A DNA stretch of 64,000 bases, from the NCBI GenBank assembly GCA_944989445.1, contig CALYLW010001368.1:176557-240556 (forward strand). Reading direction: 5' to 3'. The stretch's first letter is position 1. Each line of letters begins with the position of its first letter. The DNA is from Ampullaceana balthica (lineage: Eukaryota > Mollusca > Gastropoda > Lymnaeidae). This document shows positions 1-13,670 of this stretch, piece by piece. Position numbers and translations under genes: made by a program. Under the pieces are notes generated by a model, which was given only the letters and a program-made list of their open reading frames with translations, ran no database searches and had not been told where the DNA came from.

Positions 1-2
1 AA

Positions 3-902
3 CCTCATTTCCTGCCAATCCCAGGTCTACCTGGTAACCAGGAAACTGTGGTCAAGACAGCCCGAGGGTCTGAGAGTCTCAATCCAGCCCAAAATATTGT
101 CACTCCACCCCAGTACATAAAAAACGTCACTGCAACGTCACGCTCCGGGACAGCGCCATCGTGTTTACAACACAAGAACGACAGTGACACAAGGAATATG
201 AACAATAAACATGACTGGTTACACACTGCGTGGATGCAACCTTGTGTGACGGAGGGGTCGCGTCGTCCACGGAAGGCCAGTGATAACATGGACAACATTG
301 GCAAATTGACAGAACGGCCAGTCAAGCGCCATAAACATCGGAACGAGTGTGACCCGCTGATTCCGAGGGACAGAGTGGCTACAGGGAAAGCAGTCACGGG
401 CCAAAATAAACGTGACCATCTACTATCAGTCGGAGACTTTGTGTACATCAGAACTCAAGCCACGGGACGTAATGAGATCAAGGAGTCTTGGCAGCCCGAT
501 TTATTCGGCGTCACTGCACTCATGCCGGGCGAAAACATGTATACAATACTACCGCTGGCCGGAGGACCAGAACTCACAGTCCATCTGAATGATCTTCTGC
601 CGGCTGAGGCACCTCTTTCAGACCTAGTACCCAAGTCAGAAATACTTCCCTCAGACACATTATCGGAAACTGAAGATAGCGCTGAATGTATGGCGAGCAC
701 TTCCACCGTGGACTCAGAGACATCCAGACAGGTGAAGAGCCAAGCATACCACTCACCCAAACTCAACCTAACTGATCAGTTCAGCAACAAGCCAGGATAC
801 ACTGAGCCCCAAGTCGACCTCGGCTATGTTACTAGCTACTCAAGAGCTGTGCAAAAACCTCCTCAAGCTAGGCAACGCAGATCACTCTTTGCGCAGAGGT
901 AG
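3..902 (+). pseudogene. Gypsy-like LTR retrotransposon, C-terminal end of pol (partial at window start)
   Basis: The frame is open from the first bases to the stop at 900-902. Around nt 425-610 it reads GDFVYIR, then a W-x-P-D motif and a closing HLNDLLP. This order matches the C-terminal DNA-binding region of Gypsy-type integrases (G-D-x-V ... KW-x-P ... LH-R-x-L-L-P). The following 95 or so residues are Ser/Thr-rich and end in an Arg-rich tail. Reverse transcriptase and the integrase core lie outside the window, so intactness of the element is unknown. Confidence 0.6.
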
Positions 903-1017
903 CGGACACCTGGAGGTATATCCTACGAACAATGTCGATGAAACCCTAATGGGACATGCTATGAACTTTGATTATCGTCTATATCTTTCTGCCTAACATA
1001 TTTTTGTAATATATATG

Positions 1018-1631
1018 TGTGTTATAACATATAATGTACCACCACACATGATGTTATACAAACCGTGGTTTGGTATACAATGTATTGGGACGAAATGTTA
1101 GAGAGTCATGCAATTACAAATATTCGTTGTTTTGGCTTTTAGACATTTTCGTACTTTAATTGGTAGAAAGGATCTTATTGATGTAGATTAGGTCACAGCT
1201 ATTGTTTTATTCTGGTATCATTTGTAAATTACACCAGCGAGGGCGCTGGCATTCAGGGGCCTGGGGAAACTGTAGCCGTCTGCTAGAGTTAAACCTCAGC
1301 AGTCCGTCAGTGCAGGTTCACTCCAGCCCTCGAAGTAACTTGGGTTCAACACGCCAGCGGGCCAGTAACACACTGCCCCTGGTCTGTGAGAAGGATTAGT
1401 AATAATGTGGTAGTGTGCACATCCACACAGCGCCGCACCATGTGCACCGCACCAAGATGCACTAGGTATGTTAGAAAAAAGGAAGTAGGAGAGAGAAGGA
1501 CAGTTGGGTGCGTGAGGGAAAGAAGTGAACGTGGTGCAGAATGTTCCTCCATTGTTGTTAAATAAAACACTGTTATAAACAACTGCTTTAGTCCCACATT
1601 ATTGAACCTATCTTAAATTAAAGCCACCACA
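1018..1631 (+). repeat. Probable 3' LTR of the Gypsy-like element
   Basis: The sequence after pol starts with TGTGTGTTATAAC and ends near CCACCACA, with an AATAAA signal at about 1,560 near its end. A GC-richer block at 1,235-1,390 fits an LTR. The other LTR is outside the window, so both borders are estimates. Confidence 0.4.
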
Positions 1632-1654
1632 CGGCTACATATATATGTATATAT

Positions 1655-1659
1655 AACTA

Positions 1660-1718
<59 letters not shown>
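1655..1718. repeat. (TA)n microsatellite
   Basis: Uninterrupted TA repeat directly before a hAT-derived MITE. Confidence 0.9.
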
Positions 1719-1726
<8 letters not shown>

Positions 1727-1732
1727 ATATAT

Positions 1733-2162
1733 TAGGGCTGTTACGGATTAAATTTATTTTTAGATTAATATGAAAAAAAAATTGATTAATCGACTAATTT
1801 CCGATTAAGTATATTTTATATAACGCATATATAGATCCCGTTTAGTGGTGATTCATTATTTCACGAAATCTGTTAAGTCGCAGTAATTATATGGCTCCCG
1901 AATTTTGGGATGAAACACAGTAAATTCGTTCTGCTATGCCAGAAATAAGGAAGAAAAACCTTTTTGTTTACATATGCACGTCTAAATAACTAATAATAAT
2001 ACGAGGAAAAAGTATGTAAGCAACAAAATATATAAAAATAATTAATAAATTGGAATAAAAAATATTCAAAATATTTTCTTGAATTTATTCAATCAAAATA
2101 AGTTTTAATCGATTAAAAATTTCAACGATTAATCGATTAATTAATCATTAATTTTCCCAGCC

Positions 2163-2167
<5 letters not shown>
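1733..2167. mobile_element. hAT-derived MITE, copy 1
   Basis: The left end reads TTAGGGCTGTTACGG and the right end CCCAGCCTAA, forming inverted termini. Both ends carry the ATCGATTAATCG-type subterminal repeats shared with copies at 6,064, 6,797, 8,638 and 15,272. It has no coding capacity. Confidence 0.65.

Positions 2168-2254
<87 letters not shown>
2166..2254. repeat. (TA)n microsatellite
   Basis: TA repeat with one interruption, between the MITE and a Helitron-like region. Confidence 0.9.
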
Positions 2255-2255
<1 letters not shown>

Positions 2256-2260
<5 letters not shown>

Positions 2261-3800
2261 AAGCTCAGTTGGTGTTTGTATGTATGTATGTTTGTCGCCG
2301 CTCTGTTCCGGTCTCATTTAAAAACCAAATAACGCACAAGGACCAAATTTGGCAGGACGGTTCGTTTTAACGTACAGAGGGTTTTGGTATAGTATTTATA
2401 ATTGTCGCTTTTGCCCGAAAGCATTAAATAAAAAAATCAGAAAATGTAGAGTCAAAGAGAAATAAATTATATCTCATTCCCATATTGAACAGCTTTATGC
2501 GGACATTAAAAACGAGTTCATTTTGGTGCACTATTTGTTCCCATACTTTATATTTAGCGGTGCGCTTTTCAAAATCTTTTATTGGTTAATGGCGCTTTCC
2601 TAAATCTTTATTTAAGGTGTGCACTTTTTCGTGTACGCGTTTTAAATTGAGCTTTGTCATTTTATTTTATACGTTACAATATTAAAATCGACTTTTGCTT
2701 TACAATTACGTAACAATGTAAAATCTACGGATGCACTTGTCCGAGTCTACACTGTTCATCCATCAAATGCTGAGTGCTTCTTTTTACGAATGCTACTTCA
2801 CATTGTCAAGGCTCCAACGTCATTTCTAGACCTAAAGATAGTCAATAATGAGTTTTGTGAAACCTATCGTATGGCATGTGAAAAAAAAATTTCTGAGAAA
2901 ATGATGACCACTGGGATCTAACGCTGTTTGAAGCATGTGCCACCAAATCACCATATCACTTTAAGGCATCTGTTTTGCATTTTGCTAACTACCTGCAATG
3001 TTTCAAATCATCTGCGGTTGTGGGAGAAATATAAATAACACCTTAGTGAAGATATTCTTTTCAAAGTTAGAATTGAAAATCCAACCTTACCAGTACCAGT
3101 CGAACTCTCCTCAGACATTTTAAATAATGCCCTCATCCTTCTAGGGGACATTTGTTTATCAATGTCTGGACGAGGCCTCATACAATCTCCCAAAAGAAAT
3201 AACACTCTTATTTCAAATGAAGTTCTGCGTGAGTTTAGTTACAATGTTGATGATCTAAAAGCATATATTGTTGCGAATGAACCACTTCTTATCGCTGATC
3301 AGCGAGTAGCTTACAATAAGGTGATGTTCATGATAAGAAAAGGTCATGGTTGAATTTATTTCCTCAACGCCCCTTCTGGCACCGGAAAAACGTTTGTCAT
3401 CAACCTACTCATGGCAACAGTTCGACATGAAAAGAAGATTGCAGTTGCATCATCTGGCGTTGCTTCAAAACTATTGGAAGGCGGAAGTAAAGCACATTCC
3501 GCTTTCAAATTGCCATTAAATTTAAATCACGAAGAATTCCTTTAGTGCCAACAGACATTGAATTCGAATTTAAACGTCTTCAATTCCCGATTCGCCTTGC
3601 ATTCGCCGTGTCTATTAATAAAGCACAAGGGCAGTCTTTATCGCTGGGTGGAATAAATTTGCAGGAACCCTGTTTTTATCACGTGCAACTTTATGTCGCC
3701 TGCTCAAGAGTTGGAAATCCCCAAAATCTTTTCATTTATGCACATGATTGTAAAACTAAAAACATTGTTTTTAAAAAAGCAATTGAGTTAATTTTATTTA
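2256..3800 (+). pseudogene. Helitron helicase pseudogene with flanking Helitron sequence
   Basis: From about 2,910 fragments resemble the Pif1-like helicase of animal Helitrons. An interrupted open stretch (3,162-3,540) contains an NAPSGTGKTF Walker A motif at about 3,366-3,400 and then SSGVA. The segment from 3,545 gives [18 protein letters not shown] and LYVACSR, the C-terminal helicase motifs. The region between them is deleted at about 3,540. Stops and frameshifts are common. The 2,395-2,590 sequence resembles 46,840-47,010 of a Helitron further on. The Rep/HUH domain is not seen. Confidence 0.7.
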
Positions 3801-3879
3801 ATCTTAAACACATACATATATTTTTTCTAAAGACCAAAACAAAATTATTAGGTCCAGTATTAATGCAATAATTCTTGTA

Positions 3880-4422
3880 AAACAGATTTTACTATTAGCA
3901 ATTATAAACATTAACAGGAATGGCTGTAAGAAGGCATCTGTTTTAGTGAAATGTGTGAAAGAATGAATATAATTTATCGAAAAAATAATCAATATTAAGA
4001 GTTAAATGAAAGCCGACTTTAATATAAATTGATGCTTTTCAGACAGACTGTTGCTGTAGTAGAAAATATGCTAACGCATCTATTGCCGATATGAGTGGCG
4101 ACCTTTCAAATTGGCAATCGGTGATACTTTACCTGCGTAAATTATATTTTCTTTGTGTTTGGCTTAATTTCTTAAACCTCAATTTAAAAAGAAGATTAAT
4201 GATCAAAAAGAATTACTGCTATTTATTTGGTATGCCAATTTTGTTTTCTGTGTTTAATTGGATATTATCAAATTATTGTACTCTAAGGCTAACAATGACT
4301 ATATTGCATACTTAATATTGTTTAATTACTCAGTGAAAATTTAAAGAGAAAAATTATATATTACAATATTCAAAGTAAGCGCGGTTATTGAATCTATACC
4401 TTCACTAAAACATTTGGCAAAC

Positions 4423-4423
<1 letters not shown>
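3880..4423. other. Unassigned AT-rich sequence
   Basis: Short open stretches occur but have no recognisable motif. Confidence 0.5.
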
Positions 4424-4515
<92 letters not shown>

Positions 4516-4517
4516 GC
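4424..4517. repeat. (CT)n microsatellite
   Basis: About 90 bp of CT repeat with two small interruptions. Its Leu-Ser and Arg-Glu reading frames are artefacts. Confidence 0.92.
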
Positions 4518-4603
4518 TCTCCTCTCTCTATATATCTTTTGTGCTAAAATGGAATTCTCTTTTATGCACATTTGTAGTAATCCGACTACTTATTAATCCT
4601 ACT

Positions 4604-4865
4604 CTAAGCTTGCAAGACTGCATTGTTTTAAAACACATCTTTTAAAAAGTTTACTTTTCCAATTAAAAAACAATCAAATATCTCTTCAACTGATTAATTT
4701 AGCTTTTTGCCCACTCATGTGTTCTATTAAATTTAAATATGAATATTTTTATGTAAAGAATTTATAAATATTTGTGTTCATTTTTGTATGTAAATTTTTG
4801 TAAAGCGTGTTGACCCAAGCTGCTAGCTGGGTTATCGCGCTATATAAATTCTCCAATTATAATAA
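4604..4865 (+). mobile_element. L2/CR1-type LINE 3' end
   Basis: The start encodes a sequence like FKTHLLKSL, comparable to the C-terminus of the LINE at 59.1 kb (FKTALKTHLFK). The end GTAAAGCG..TTG followed by GCGCTATATAAA is the 3' tail typical of L2-like LINEs, with a small stem CCAAGCTGCTAGCTGGG-like. Confidence 0.5.
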
Positions 4866-5305
4866 TTTAAATTGTTAAAATACTGCAACGCGACTTTAGA
4901 TGTGAAGGTTTAAACAAATCGTGTCAGACAAAATTTAGTGATTAATTAATCAAATTATTGTTGTTGTTTTTTTCCTCAATAGTATACACGAACTATTTTA
5001 AGAAGTTTATTGAAATGCCAACTTCTGCTTTAAAATTACTTTAAATGAATTTACAAATAAAGTCATACATGTCTTTCAAAACTGCGAAAATACCTATGGG
5101 ATACACGCATTATGTTTAAATACACATTTACCAATGTGTTATTACAGAGAAAAGCATTGATCGATAAGAAGGGTACATTTTGAAATCTTCAATGAAAATA
5201 TTCTTAAAACCCTTAAAACTCAACAACCTTAAAATTATTATTTATTTCGCGTATATCAAATTAGAATTTTGGAAGGTGTATTATTGTAAATTTTAACTTC
5301 AATTT

Positions 5306-5394
<89 letters not shown>

Positions 5395-5988
5395 CAACAG
5401 TTGCTCAGTCATATATCAAAATTTAATTGGAAAGTTAAGTTCAGCTTGAAACAAAATGTGCATTTTAAAAATAAATCTATGCATTTTATATATATAAATA
5501 TATTAGATATCTTGATTTATTAACCTCATTTCTTTTTGCATTTGTTACTTAAAAGATATGTTGTTAATTTCCATTGCTGTGATTCAATGTGTAATATAAT
5601 GAATATAAAATTAAACTAAATTTTCATTAGCTTGATAATTAAAATGTATGTATTTGTTTTTAAAGTGTCTTAATTGTTGTGACTCTACTAAAGAGATAAC
5701 ATTAACTTGAACAAATAGGAAGATATCCTTATTTACACTTCAAGATAAATATATATTTATTAAGCATCATCTAATTCTTTATTGTCTACCTCTTTCACAC
5801 GCTCGTTTGGTCTTAAATTTAATTTTTTCAATAGTCTAGTCAATGTAAATTTGTTTCATATAATGTTATTTTATGATCCAATAGGCAAGTTATTAAGAAA
5901 AAGTCGATAAAAGAATGTCAAAATGATCAATATATTTTTTTCCTTTCGTTTTCCCACATGAAACCCTAGAACGCCGGTTATTTTGCTA
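4866..5988. other. Unassigned AT-rich sequence with a (TA)n tract
   Basis: A (TA)n tract lies at 5,310-5,391. No gene or element is recognised in the rest. Confidence 0.5.
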
Positions 5989-6062
<74 letters not shown>

Positions 6063-6064
6063 TA
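5989..6064. repeat. (TA)n microsatellite
   Basis: TA repeat directly before the next hAT copy. Confidence 0.9.
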
Positions 6065-6796
6065 TTAAGTCTGTTAACAATTAATTTCAATTTAACCGAT
6101 AACTTTTGAAAAATTATAGATTAATTAATCTTTAAATTTGATTAAAGCCAAAAATTAAAATTTATCATGTAAAACTTATTAAATATTCTTGTTGTAAATC
6201 TAAATAACACTGGAATGTCTCCTTTATATGTAATCTTTTAACCAACTAAGCAAAAGACAAGTGTGTTGACATTATTTGGTTCAAGTAATGAGAGGGTCTC
6301 ATTGACAATATAACATCCGAGCTGAACAATCATTAACACAGAACTAAAGTAACTGGTATGCAAAAAAAACGGCCTTGGCAAGGAATGACATTATCGGATA
6401 TCGGGGTTCATTAAGTTTCCACCATTGTAGAAGGTTAATGGATTCAGGAATTTACATCTTCATTTTGTAACTCAGTAATTCATGAGAAGAGCTGTCGTCA
6501 TATTCCTTCTCTGAGTCAGACTCCATTACTTCCATTAGCTTAATACGCTTTTCATTTGGTTTGATAAGTAGGCAAAGTCTTAGAGCCATGGTAGGTAATC
6601 TTTATCAACATTTTGAACATTCCCGTCAGTCAATAGTTTAAAACCAAAATGTTCGTGTAATCGTCAGGAAATTTGTTATTATTTATCGGCCGCTATTTTT
6701 AATTTTTTTTTAATTTTTGACTTCCAATAATTTGTAAATGATGGGTCGATTAATCGTAAAAAAAAGAAATAAATCGTTAAAATTATGTATATATTT
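6064..6796 (-). mobile_element. hAT element copy 2, internally deleted
   Basis: Termini and subterminal ATTAATCG repeats match the other copies. On the minus strand the sequence from about 6,540 to 6,230 corresponds to the C-terminal dimerisation region better seen in copy 5 (15.5-15.8 kb). It abuts copy 3 in opposite orientation, forming an inverted pair. Confidence 0.6.
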
Positions 6797-7481
6797 TAGG
6801 GCTGCGGAAATTAACGATTAATTTATCGATTAATCGTTAAAATGTTTATCGATTAAAAAAATTTATTCGATAAAAATTCGATTAAAGTTAAAGAATATAT
6901 TTATAATATCCTTTAATAATTTATTAATAAATAATTAATTATTAATAATAGTTTATCTATTTTTTTACGTACAAACTTCTGCCGCGTAATATTATAATTA
7001 TTATTTATTTTATTAATACATTTGGACCGGCAGACGTCAACTAAAAATGGCTGACAGCATCACCGCAGTTAATTTTAAATATATAACTGGAAAGTTTGGA
7101 AAAGAATTGGTTTTTAAGCTAACTTCGGATAGCAAAGTCGAAGATGGTGATAAAGTTTACTGTGTTCCCTGCCATAAACAATTTTATTTTAAAGGATCAA
7201 ATACATCGCTAACGTACCACCTTCAGCACAAACATCCGATCAAGTATCAACACATTGTATTAAATTTAGTTCCAAAATTCTTAATTTTCAATGTCTGTGA
7301 GACATGGAATATAACTCAATAAAAAAAAATTAAATTATTTGTTTTTGTTACTTCCCTTTAATTTTCCAGTTTAATGACGTCATAAATTTCTATTTTTTGC
7401 TTTAATCGAAATTAACGATTAATTAATCGTTAATTTTTCAAAAGTTAACGAATAAATTTAAATTAATCGATAACAACCCTA

Positions 7482-7484
<3 letters not shown>
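6797..7484 (+). mobile_element. hAT element copy 3 with the BED-finger end
   Basis: The left end is TAGGGCTGCGGAAATTAACG and the right end AACAACCCTAATA. It keeps only the N-terminal part of the transposase gene; the central and C-terminal parts are deleted. Confidence 0.65.
7047..7322 (+). pseudogene. BED zinc finger fragment of a hAT transposase
   Basis: An ATG-started frame of 91 codons. It contains YCVPCHKQF (C-x2-C) and HLQHKH (paired His) spaced as in BED-type fingers (residues about 32-61), the DNA-binding domain at the N-terminus of ZBED-like hAT transposases. The frame then runs into element-end sequence and stops. Family transposases are usually 500-700 residues, so this is a fragment. 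Confidence 0.65.
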
Positions 7485-7516
<32 letters not shown>

Positions 7517-8493
7517 CTAGCAAAATACCCACAGTAATAATCGGAAAATTTGGATTTCATTTAGCGTTGAGAACTCACGTAACACCAATTCAAATCACCA
7601 ATTGATTTCACTTCTGGATCATGATTGATTTACTAAATATATTAACTTCACCATCTCGTCTGTCAGTCTGTTTTGGTCCCGCGGAAAAACAAAAGTAAAA
7701 ATTTACCCACTTGCCGTGATCCTATAGAGCTGATAATTTAAATCTTTTTTCGCCTGTAACTTCACGCGAGAGTACTCAACGATTTCCCAAAGTTTCTTAC
7801 TCCTACCTATACAGGAATTTTGAGATTTAATGATGAGACAGTTTTTATATCGCATATAAGAAAAAACCTATATGTTGGCTCCACCCCCTAGTGAGTGATA
7901 ATTTAAAATATTTTGTTTGCCTTTTACCATCTTGGGAGGGTACTCAACAACTTTCCAAAGTTTCATGCTTCTATCCACACGGGAATTTGAAGAACTAGTG
8001 ATGAGTCGGTTTTTATAAAAGACAAATACTACATTTGGGCCCCGGCCCCCATGAGTGGGAATTTTAAAATTCTTTTTCACCAATTATCGTTGTGAGAGTG
8101 TACACAGCATCTTCCAAAAGATTCATATTTCTACCTACACAGGAGTTGAAAATTTAAAGATTAGTCTGTTTTATATAGCTTAAATTAGGAAAAAAATACT
8201 TTTGGGCCCACGGCCCCCAAGTGTGTGATAATTTTTTTTATCATGTTACCATTGCGGGCGGGTACTCAAAAAATTTATTTGCAAAGTTTCATGCTTCTAT
8301 CTACCCTGATAGATAGAGAATTAGTGTTGATTCAGTTTTATATAGCCCATATTAGAGAGCAAAAAAACTTTTTTGGGCCCTCGGCTCCGCATTCTTTTTT
8401 TGCCAATTATCGGTGTAAGCGTCTACTCAGCTAGTTGGAAAATAAGTGGCGAGTGGATAAGTAAGTGACGGCTTTGCCTTTTATTAGATAAGA
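7517..8493 (-). mobile_element. Non-autonomous Helitron with internal tandem repeats
   Basis: On the minus strand the element starts TCTTATCTAATAAAAGG (8,493) and ends TATTTTGCTAG followed by T (7,517), the TC...CTRR|T ends of Helitrons. Inside, 7,695-8,430 holds about 4.3 diverged units of about 170 bp, each with a TTTGGGCCC.CGGCCCCC-like core and GGGTACTCAAC. This layout resembles Helitron-associated elements such as bivalve 'pearl'. Confidence 0.65.
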
Positions 8494-9456
<963 letters not shown>

Positions 9457-10388
9457 GTATACACATATACATTGTCTTGTGATTAAGTATAAATGTATTT
9501 TATAACATTGAAAACTTTTCATAGTGTATGGGGTGTCCATGGGAGGGGTAGCACCTCTGGATGGGGAGCAGTCGTTTTCCTCCTGGGGTAGTTCACCACC
9601 TTTGGTCCCCACCTGGCACTCAACTCTCACCTGTGGCTCCAAGTAGCTGCAGCATGCACAGCGGCCACACCCCGGTAAACGGTCTCGACTGACCGGCTAA
9701 ACCAGGTGAGGGTAAACCGATGGGATAAAAACCTCGGTGAAGTGGGCTTTGTCTACCCAGCATGTGAAGACTGGTTTTCGGCTGCCTGCGCGCTGGTTCT
9801 TCTGTGGGCCAACGGGCAAGAGGCGATACACAGCAAAGCATTGTGGAGTGCTAAGAGCTTGACGAGACACATAGGACGTCCTGGTCATCCACTGCACCCA
9901 TCCCCATTCCCAGCTGTCTCGACAATGTCTTGCTGCTGGACCAGATGGTTTTGGGCGAGAGAGTGAGGTCGACGTGTTGCGCGAATCCTCCTCACTTTAA
10001 ACAAAGTCACAGCGCAAGTCACTCTCATCATCATCATCGATTCATTCCAAAGCCCTGTAGCGACAGGCAAGTGGCGAAGCGGCAGGTGAGGGTACACTGG
10101 CAGTCGTAGTCACAAACCTGCATGCAGGCGGTTCAGGCCATAGGGTCGTTCACCACTGACACTGAGCAGCAGTGGTGTCCGGCAGCCCCCTGAGCGACTG
10201 AGCAGCCCTCTTTAGGAACGCACTGCTCACCTCCATGGCATGAGGAAGGGGCTAGAAAAGGTGCCCTAAACATTGCCTGCTCAAATCTTCCCTAGCCAGA
10301 CTACCGCAGCTGGCGGGGACCCTATTTCTGCGGTCGCAAACTAAAGAAAAAGCCGAGGACTATTCCTCTCACCCTGGGCACATGGAAT

Positions 10389-13118
10389 GTGCGCGCACTA
10401 ATGGACAGAGATGAAACAAATAGACCCCAATGGAGGACTGCCCTGGTGGGCCACGAACTTTCAAGATATGACGTCGACATTGCCGCTCTCAGCGAGACCC
10501 GTTTACCAGGAGAGGGCGAACTAAGTGAAAGAGGCTCTGGCTACACCTTCTTCTGGAGTGGCAGAGGGAGCGAGGAACGCCGTGAGGCCGGTGTTGGCTT
10601 TGCCATGAAGACATCATTAGTATGCAAACTCGCTAGTCCTCCAAAGTGCATAAATGACAGACTCATGACGATGAGACTGCCTCTGTTGGTCGGGAAGAAA
10701 TACCTCAACATCATCAGCTGCTATACCCCAACAATGACTAACCCTGATGAATTGAAATCCAAGTTTTACGAGGACCTTCACTCTATCATCGCCAACATTC
10801 CTTCCACTGATAAGCTTGTCATACTTGGTGACTTTAATGCAAGAATAGGCTGCGATGACGCTCTTTGTGACAGTGCGATAGGAAAACATGGAGTGGGCCG
10901 GTGTAATAGCAATGGTCTCCTGTTGCTTCAGACGTGTGTGGAACATGACTTGTTGATTACTAACACAGTATTCAGTCTTCCCACAAGAAACAGGACCTCA
11001 TGGATGCACCCTCGCTCCAAGCACTGGCAACTACTAGACTACGTCATCACAAGGAAGAAAGATAGACAAGACGTTCGTGTGACCAAATCACTCTGCGGTG
11101 CTGAATGCTGGACAGACCATCGTCTCATCATCTCTAAACTTAAGATATGCATTCAGCCCAAAAGACGGCCCCAAGGAAGGAAAACCCTAAAACGGTTAAA
11201 CATCACAAAGCTAAACTGTGCGAGTACTAAACAATCTCTGGAGACAGCCCTGGAGGGCAAACTGAGATCCACCACTCTAAACAATACGAACATTGAGACT
11301 GTTTGGACGAACTTTAGAGATCTAATCTACAGCACAGCCTCCCAAATCCTTGGACCCGCTACGAGAAAGCACCAAGACTGGTTCGATGACAATTGCGATG
11401 AAATCAAGCAAATGTTGGCACAGAAACATCAACTCCACAAAAGACACATCAGCAATCCCAGGTCTCCAACCGTAACGGACTCATATAATAGCATACGCCG
11501 CGTCATACAACAAAAACTTCGCTGGATGCGAGACTCATGGCTAAACAAGAAAGCTGATGAGATTCAACAATATGCAGACAGGCATGATATGAAGAATTTT
11601 TACAACGCCATTAAGGAAGTGTACGGACCCACAACGTCTAATTCATCCCCGCTTCTCAGTGCTGACGGGACATATCTAATTACTGACGGGGAGAAGATTC
11701 TTGAGCGCTGGGCTGAACACTTTCATGCTGTCCTAAACAGCAACTCAAGTATTAATGAAGATGCTATCAGTCGCCTCCCTCAAGTACCAATTAACCTGGC
11801 AATGGATGACCCGCCTACACTTCTTGAGACGCAAAGAGCTGTACATCTTCTGTCATGTGGAAAGGCTCCTGGAGCAGACTCAATTCCAGCAGAAATATAC
11901 AAAGAAGGTGGCATTGTTCTACTAGAAAAGCTGCATGAAATCTTCCTAATGATGTGGCAGCAAGAGGCTGTCCCCCAGGATTTTAAAGATGCCTATATAG
12001 TCCACTTGTACAAGCGAAAAGGGAACCGCCAAGCCTGCGATAATCACCGAGGAATTTCACTGCTATCAATTGCAGGAAAAATACTCGCCATAATTCTCCT
12101 AAATCGCCTAAATGCACATCTGGATCAGGGTCTTTTACCAGAAAGCCAATGTGGTTTCCGGAAAGAACGTGGGACCATTGACATGATTTTTGCAGCCAGG
12201 CAATTGCAGGAAAAGTGTCAAGAGCAGAATATGGACCTATTTTCCATTTACATAGACCTTACGAAAGCCTTTGACACAGTCTGCAGAGAGGGCCTATGGA
12301 GGATTATGGCCAAGTATGGGTGTCCAAATAAGTATATAGCCCTTGTAAGGCAATTTCATGATCGCATGCAGGCTCGAGTCCAGGACAACGGAGAGGTCTC
12401 TAAACCATTCCCTGTCACAAATGGCGTTAAGCAAGGCTGTGTCCTGGCCCCAAAATTTTTCAGCCTCATGTTCTCAGCCATGCTTACAGAGGCCTTCATG
12501 AATAGAAATGTAGGCATGGACTTCAGGTATCGCACTGATGGTCGTCTGTTCAACCCCAAGAGGCTTAAAGCTAAGACAAAGGTCAAATCAGACAGCATCC
12601 TGGAACTTCTTTTTGCTGATGAGTGTGCCCTTAACTCGGGCTCTGAAGCACAACTGCAACTAAGTGCTGATAAATTTTCCAGTGCGTGCTCTAACTTTGG
12701 GCTCACCATCAGCACAAAAAAGACAGAAGTGTTATACCAGCCGGCCCCGGGCAAATCCTATACTGAGCCTAACATATTCATCAACGGCAACAAAATCATC
12801 ACAGTGAGCCGCTTTACTTACCTTGGCAGCACACTGTCCCAGAAGGCCAATATTGATGACGAGGTGAACTCAAGAATCTCAAAGGCCAGCACAGCATTCG
12901 GTAGATTGCATGACAGTGTCTGGAACAGAAGGGGAATCAGAACCCAAACAAAGCTAAAAGTTTACAGAGCTGTAGTGCTCCCCACCTTATTATATGCATG
13001 TGAAACTTGGACTGTATACCAACGCCATGCGAGGTTGCTGAACCACTTCCACACCAAAAGCCTTAGAAAAATACTCAATATAAAATGGCAGGAAAAGTTC
13101 CAGACACCGAAATATTAG
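10389..13118 (+). pseudogene. LINE endonuclease-reverse transcriptase, N-terminal 909 codons
   Basis: The apurinic-type endonuclease comes first: TWNVRAL begins just upstream of the GTG at 10,389, then LSETR, LVILGDFNARIG (about residue 140) and WTDHRLIIS. The reverse transcriptase follows: IYIDLTKAFDTV (about residue 618), NGVKQGCVLAP, and the catalytic box as LLFADECAL. The usual second Asp (FADD) is Glu here. The frame ends at 13,118 through an apparent one-base loss in an A run near 13,095, after which the protein continues in the next frame. The frame is open upstream of 10,389, so that start is nominal. The clade was not settled. Confidence 0.85.
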
Positions 13119-13570
13119 CCAGGTCAGGACTCCCCAGCATCCACACTATCCTCATGCAAAGCCAACTACGCTGGGCGGGGCATCTAGTGCACAAGCCCGA
13201 CCATCGTCTACCCAAGAGGCTCTTCTATGGTGAACTTACCGAAGGGCATAGAGCACGCGGAGGTCCACGTAAGCGCTACAAGGACACACTTAAAACTGCT
13301 CTGAAGGCCTTCGACATCGGACTAAACTCCTGGGAAGCAGCAGCCAGTAACCGAGCCCACTGGCGCTCTACGATATGGAATGGCGCAGCTGTCTGTGAAG
13401 CTAATAGACAACAGGCTGCCAAGTTAAAACGCCAGGCCAGAAAGGAACGAAACCAAAACCCCCCTGAAGGGACCGCTTCTATCTCTTGTCCGACATGCGG
13501 ACGCCTCTTTCGTGCAAAAATAGGGTTGATAAGCCACCAGAGAACACATGTGGCGGCCCAGCAAATATGA
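13085..13570 (+). pseudogene. LINE C-terminal region with C2H2 finger (frameshifted continuation)
   Basis: It continues the preceding frame: LRWAGHLVHKPDHRLPKRL and LFYGELTEG are the thumb/C-terminal motifs of this LINE group. The end has CPTCGRLFRAKIGLISHQRTH, a C2H2-like finger (C-x2-C, H-x3-H) that may bind element RNA or target DNA. Thirty-three bases overlap the upstream frame, consistent with a single frameshift. Confidence 0.8.
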
Positions 13571-13636
13571 TGAGAGTGGTCATCGTCGATCACGACGGAC
13601 GAACAACAAACAACAACAAACAAACAATATACTTAC

Positions 13637-13670
13637 ACTCTAAATCTACTGAAATAAATTTAGAATCCCC
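13637..13670 (-). CDS. Exon C5 of the cassette gene
   Basis: This exon is 34 nt (11 codons plus T). The acceptor ends TTCACAG and the donor is GTAAGTAT. It shows that the repeat continues past B4. The following intron is broken at once by the LINE ending near 13,620; no A5 or B5 was found below it in the window. Confidence 0.72.

Larger units (their letters stand above)
9526..13620 (+). mobile_element. Nearly complete EN-RT LINE with a C-terminal zinc finger
   Basis: It consists of a 5' region of about 0.8 kb, the coding region and a short A/C-rich tail (AACAACAAACAAC-like) ending near 13,620 close to exon C5. A segment at 9,655-9,710 matches the 5' region of the RTE at 16,876-16,930. No clear target-site duplication was found, so the left border is approximate. 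Confidence 0.7.

Noticed and set aside
1346..1597. 83-codon minus-strand frame
   Set aside because: Antisense to the probable LTR, no motif.
4341..4596. Leu-Ser and Arg-Glu repeat proteins on opposite strands
   Set aside because: They are translations of the (CT)n microsatellite.
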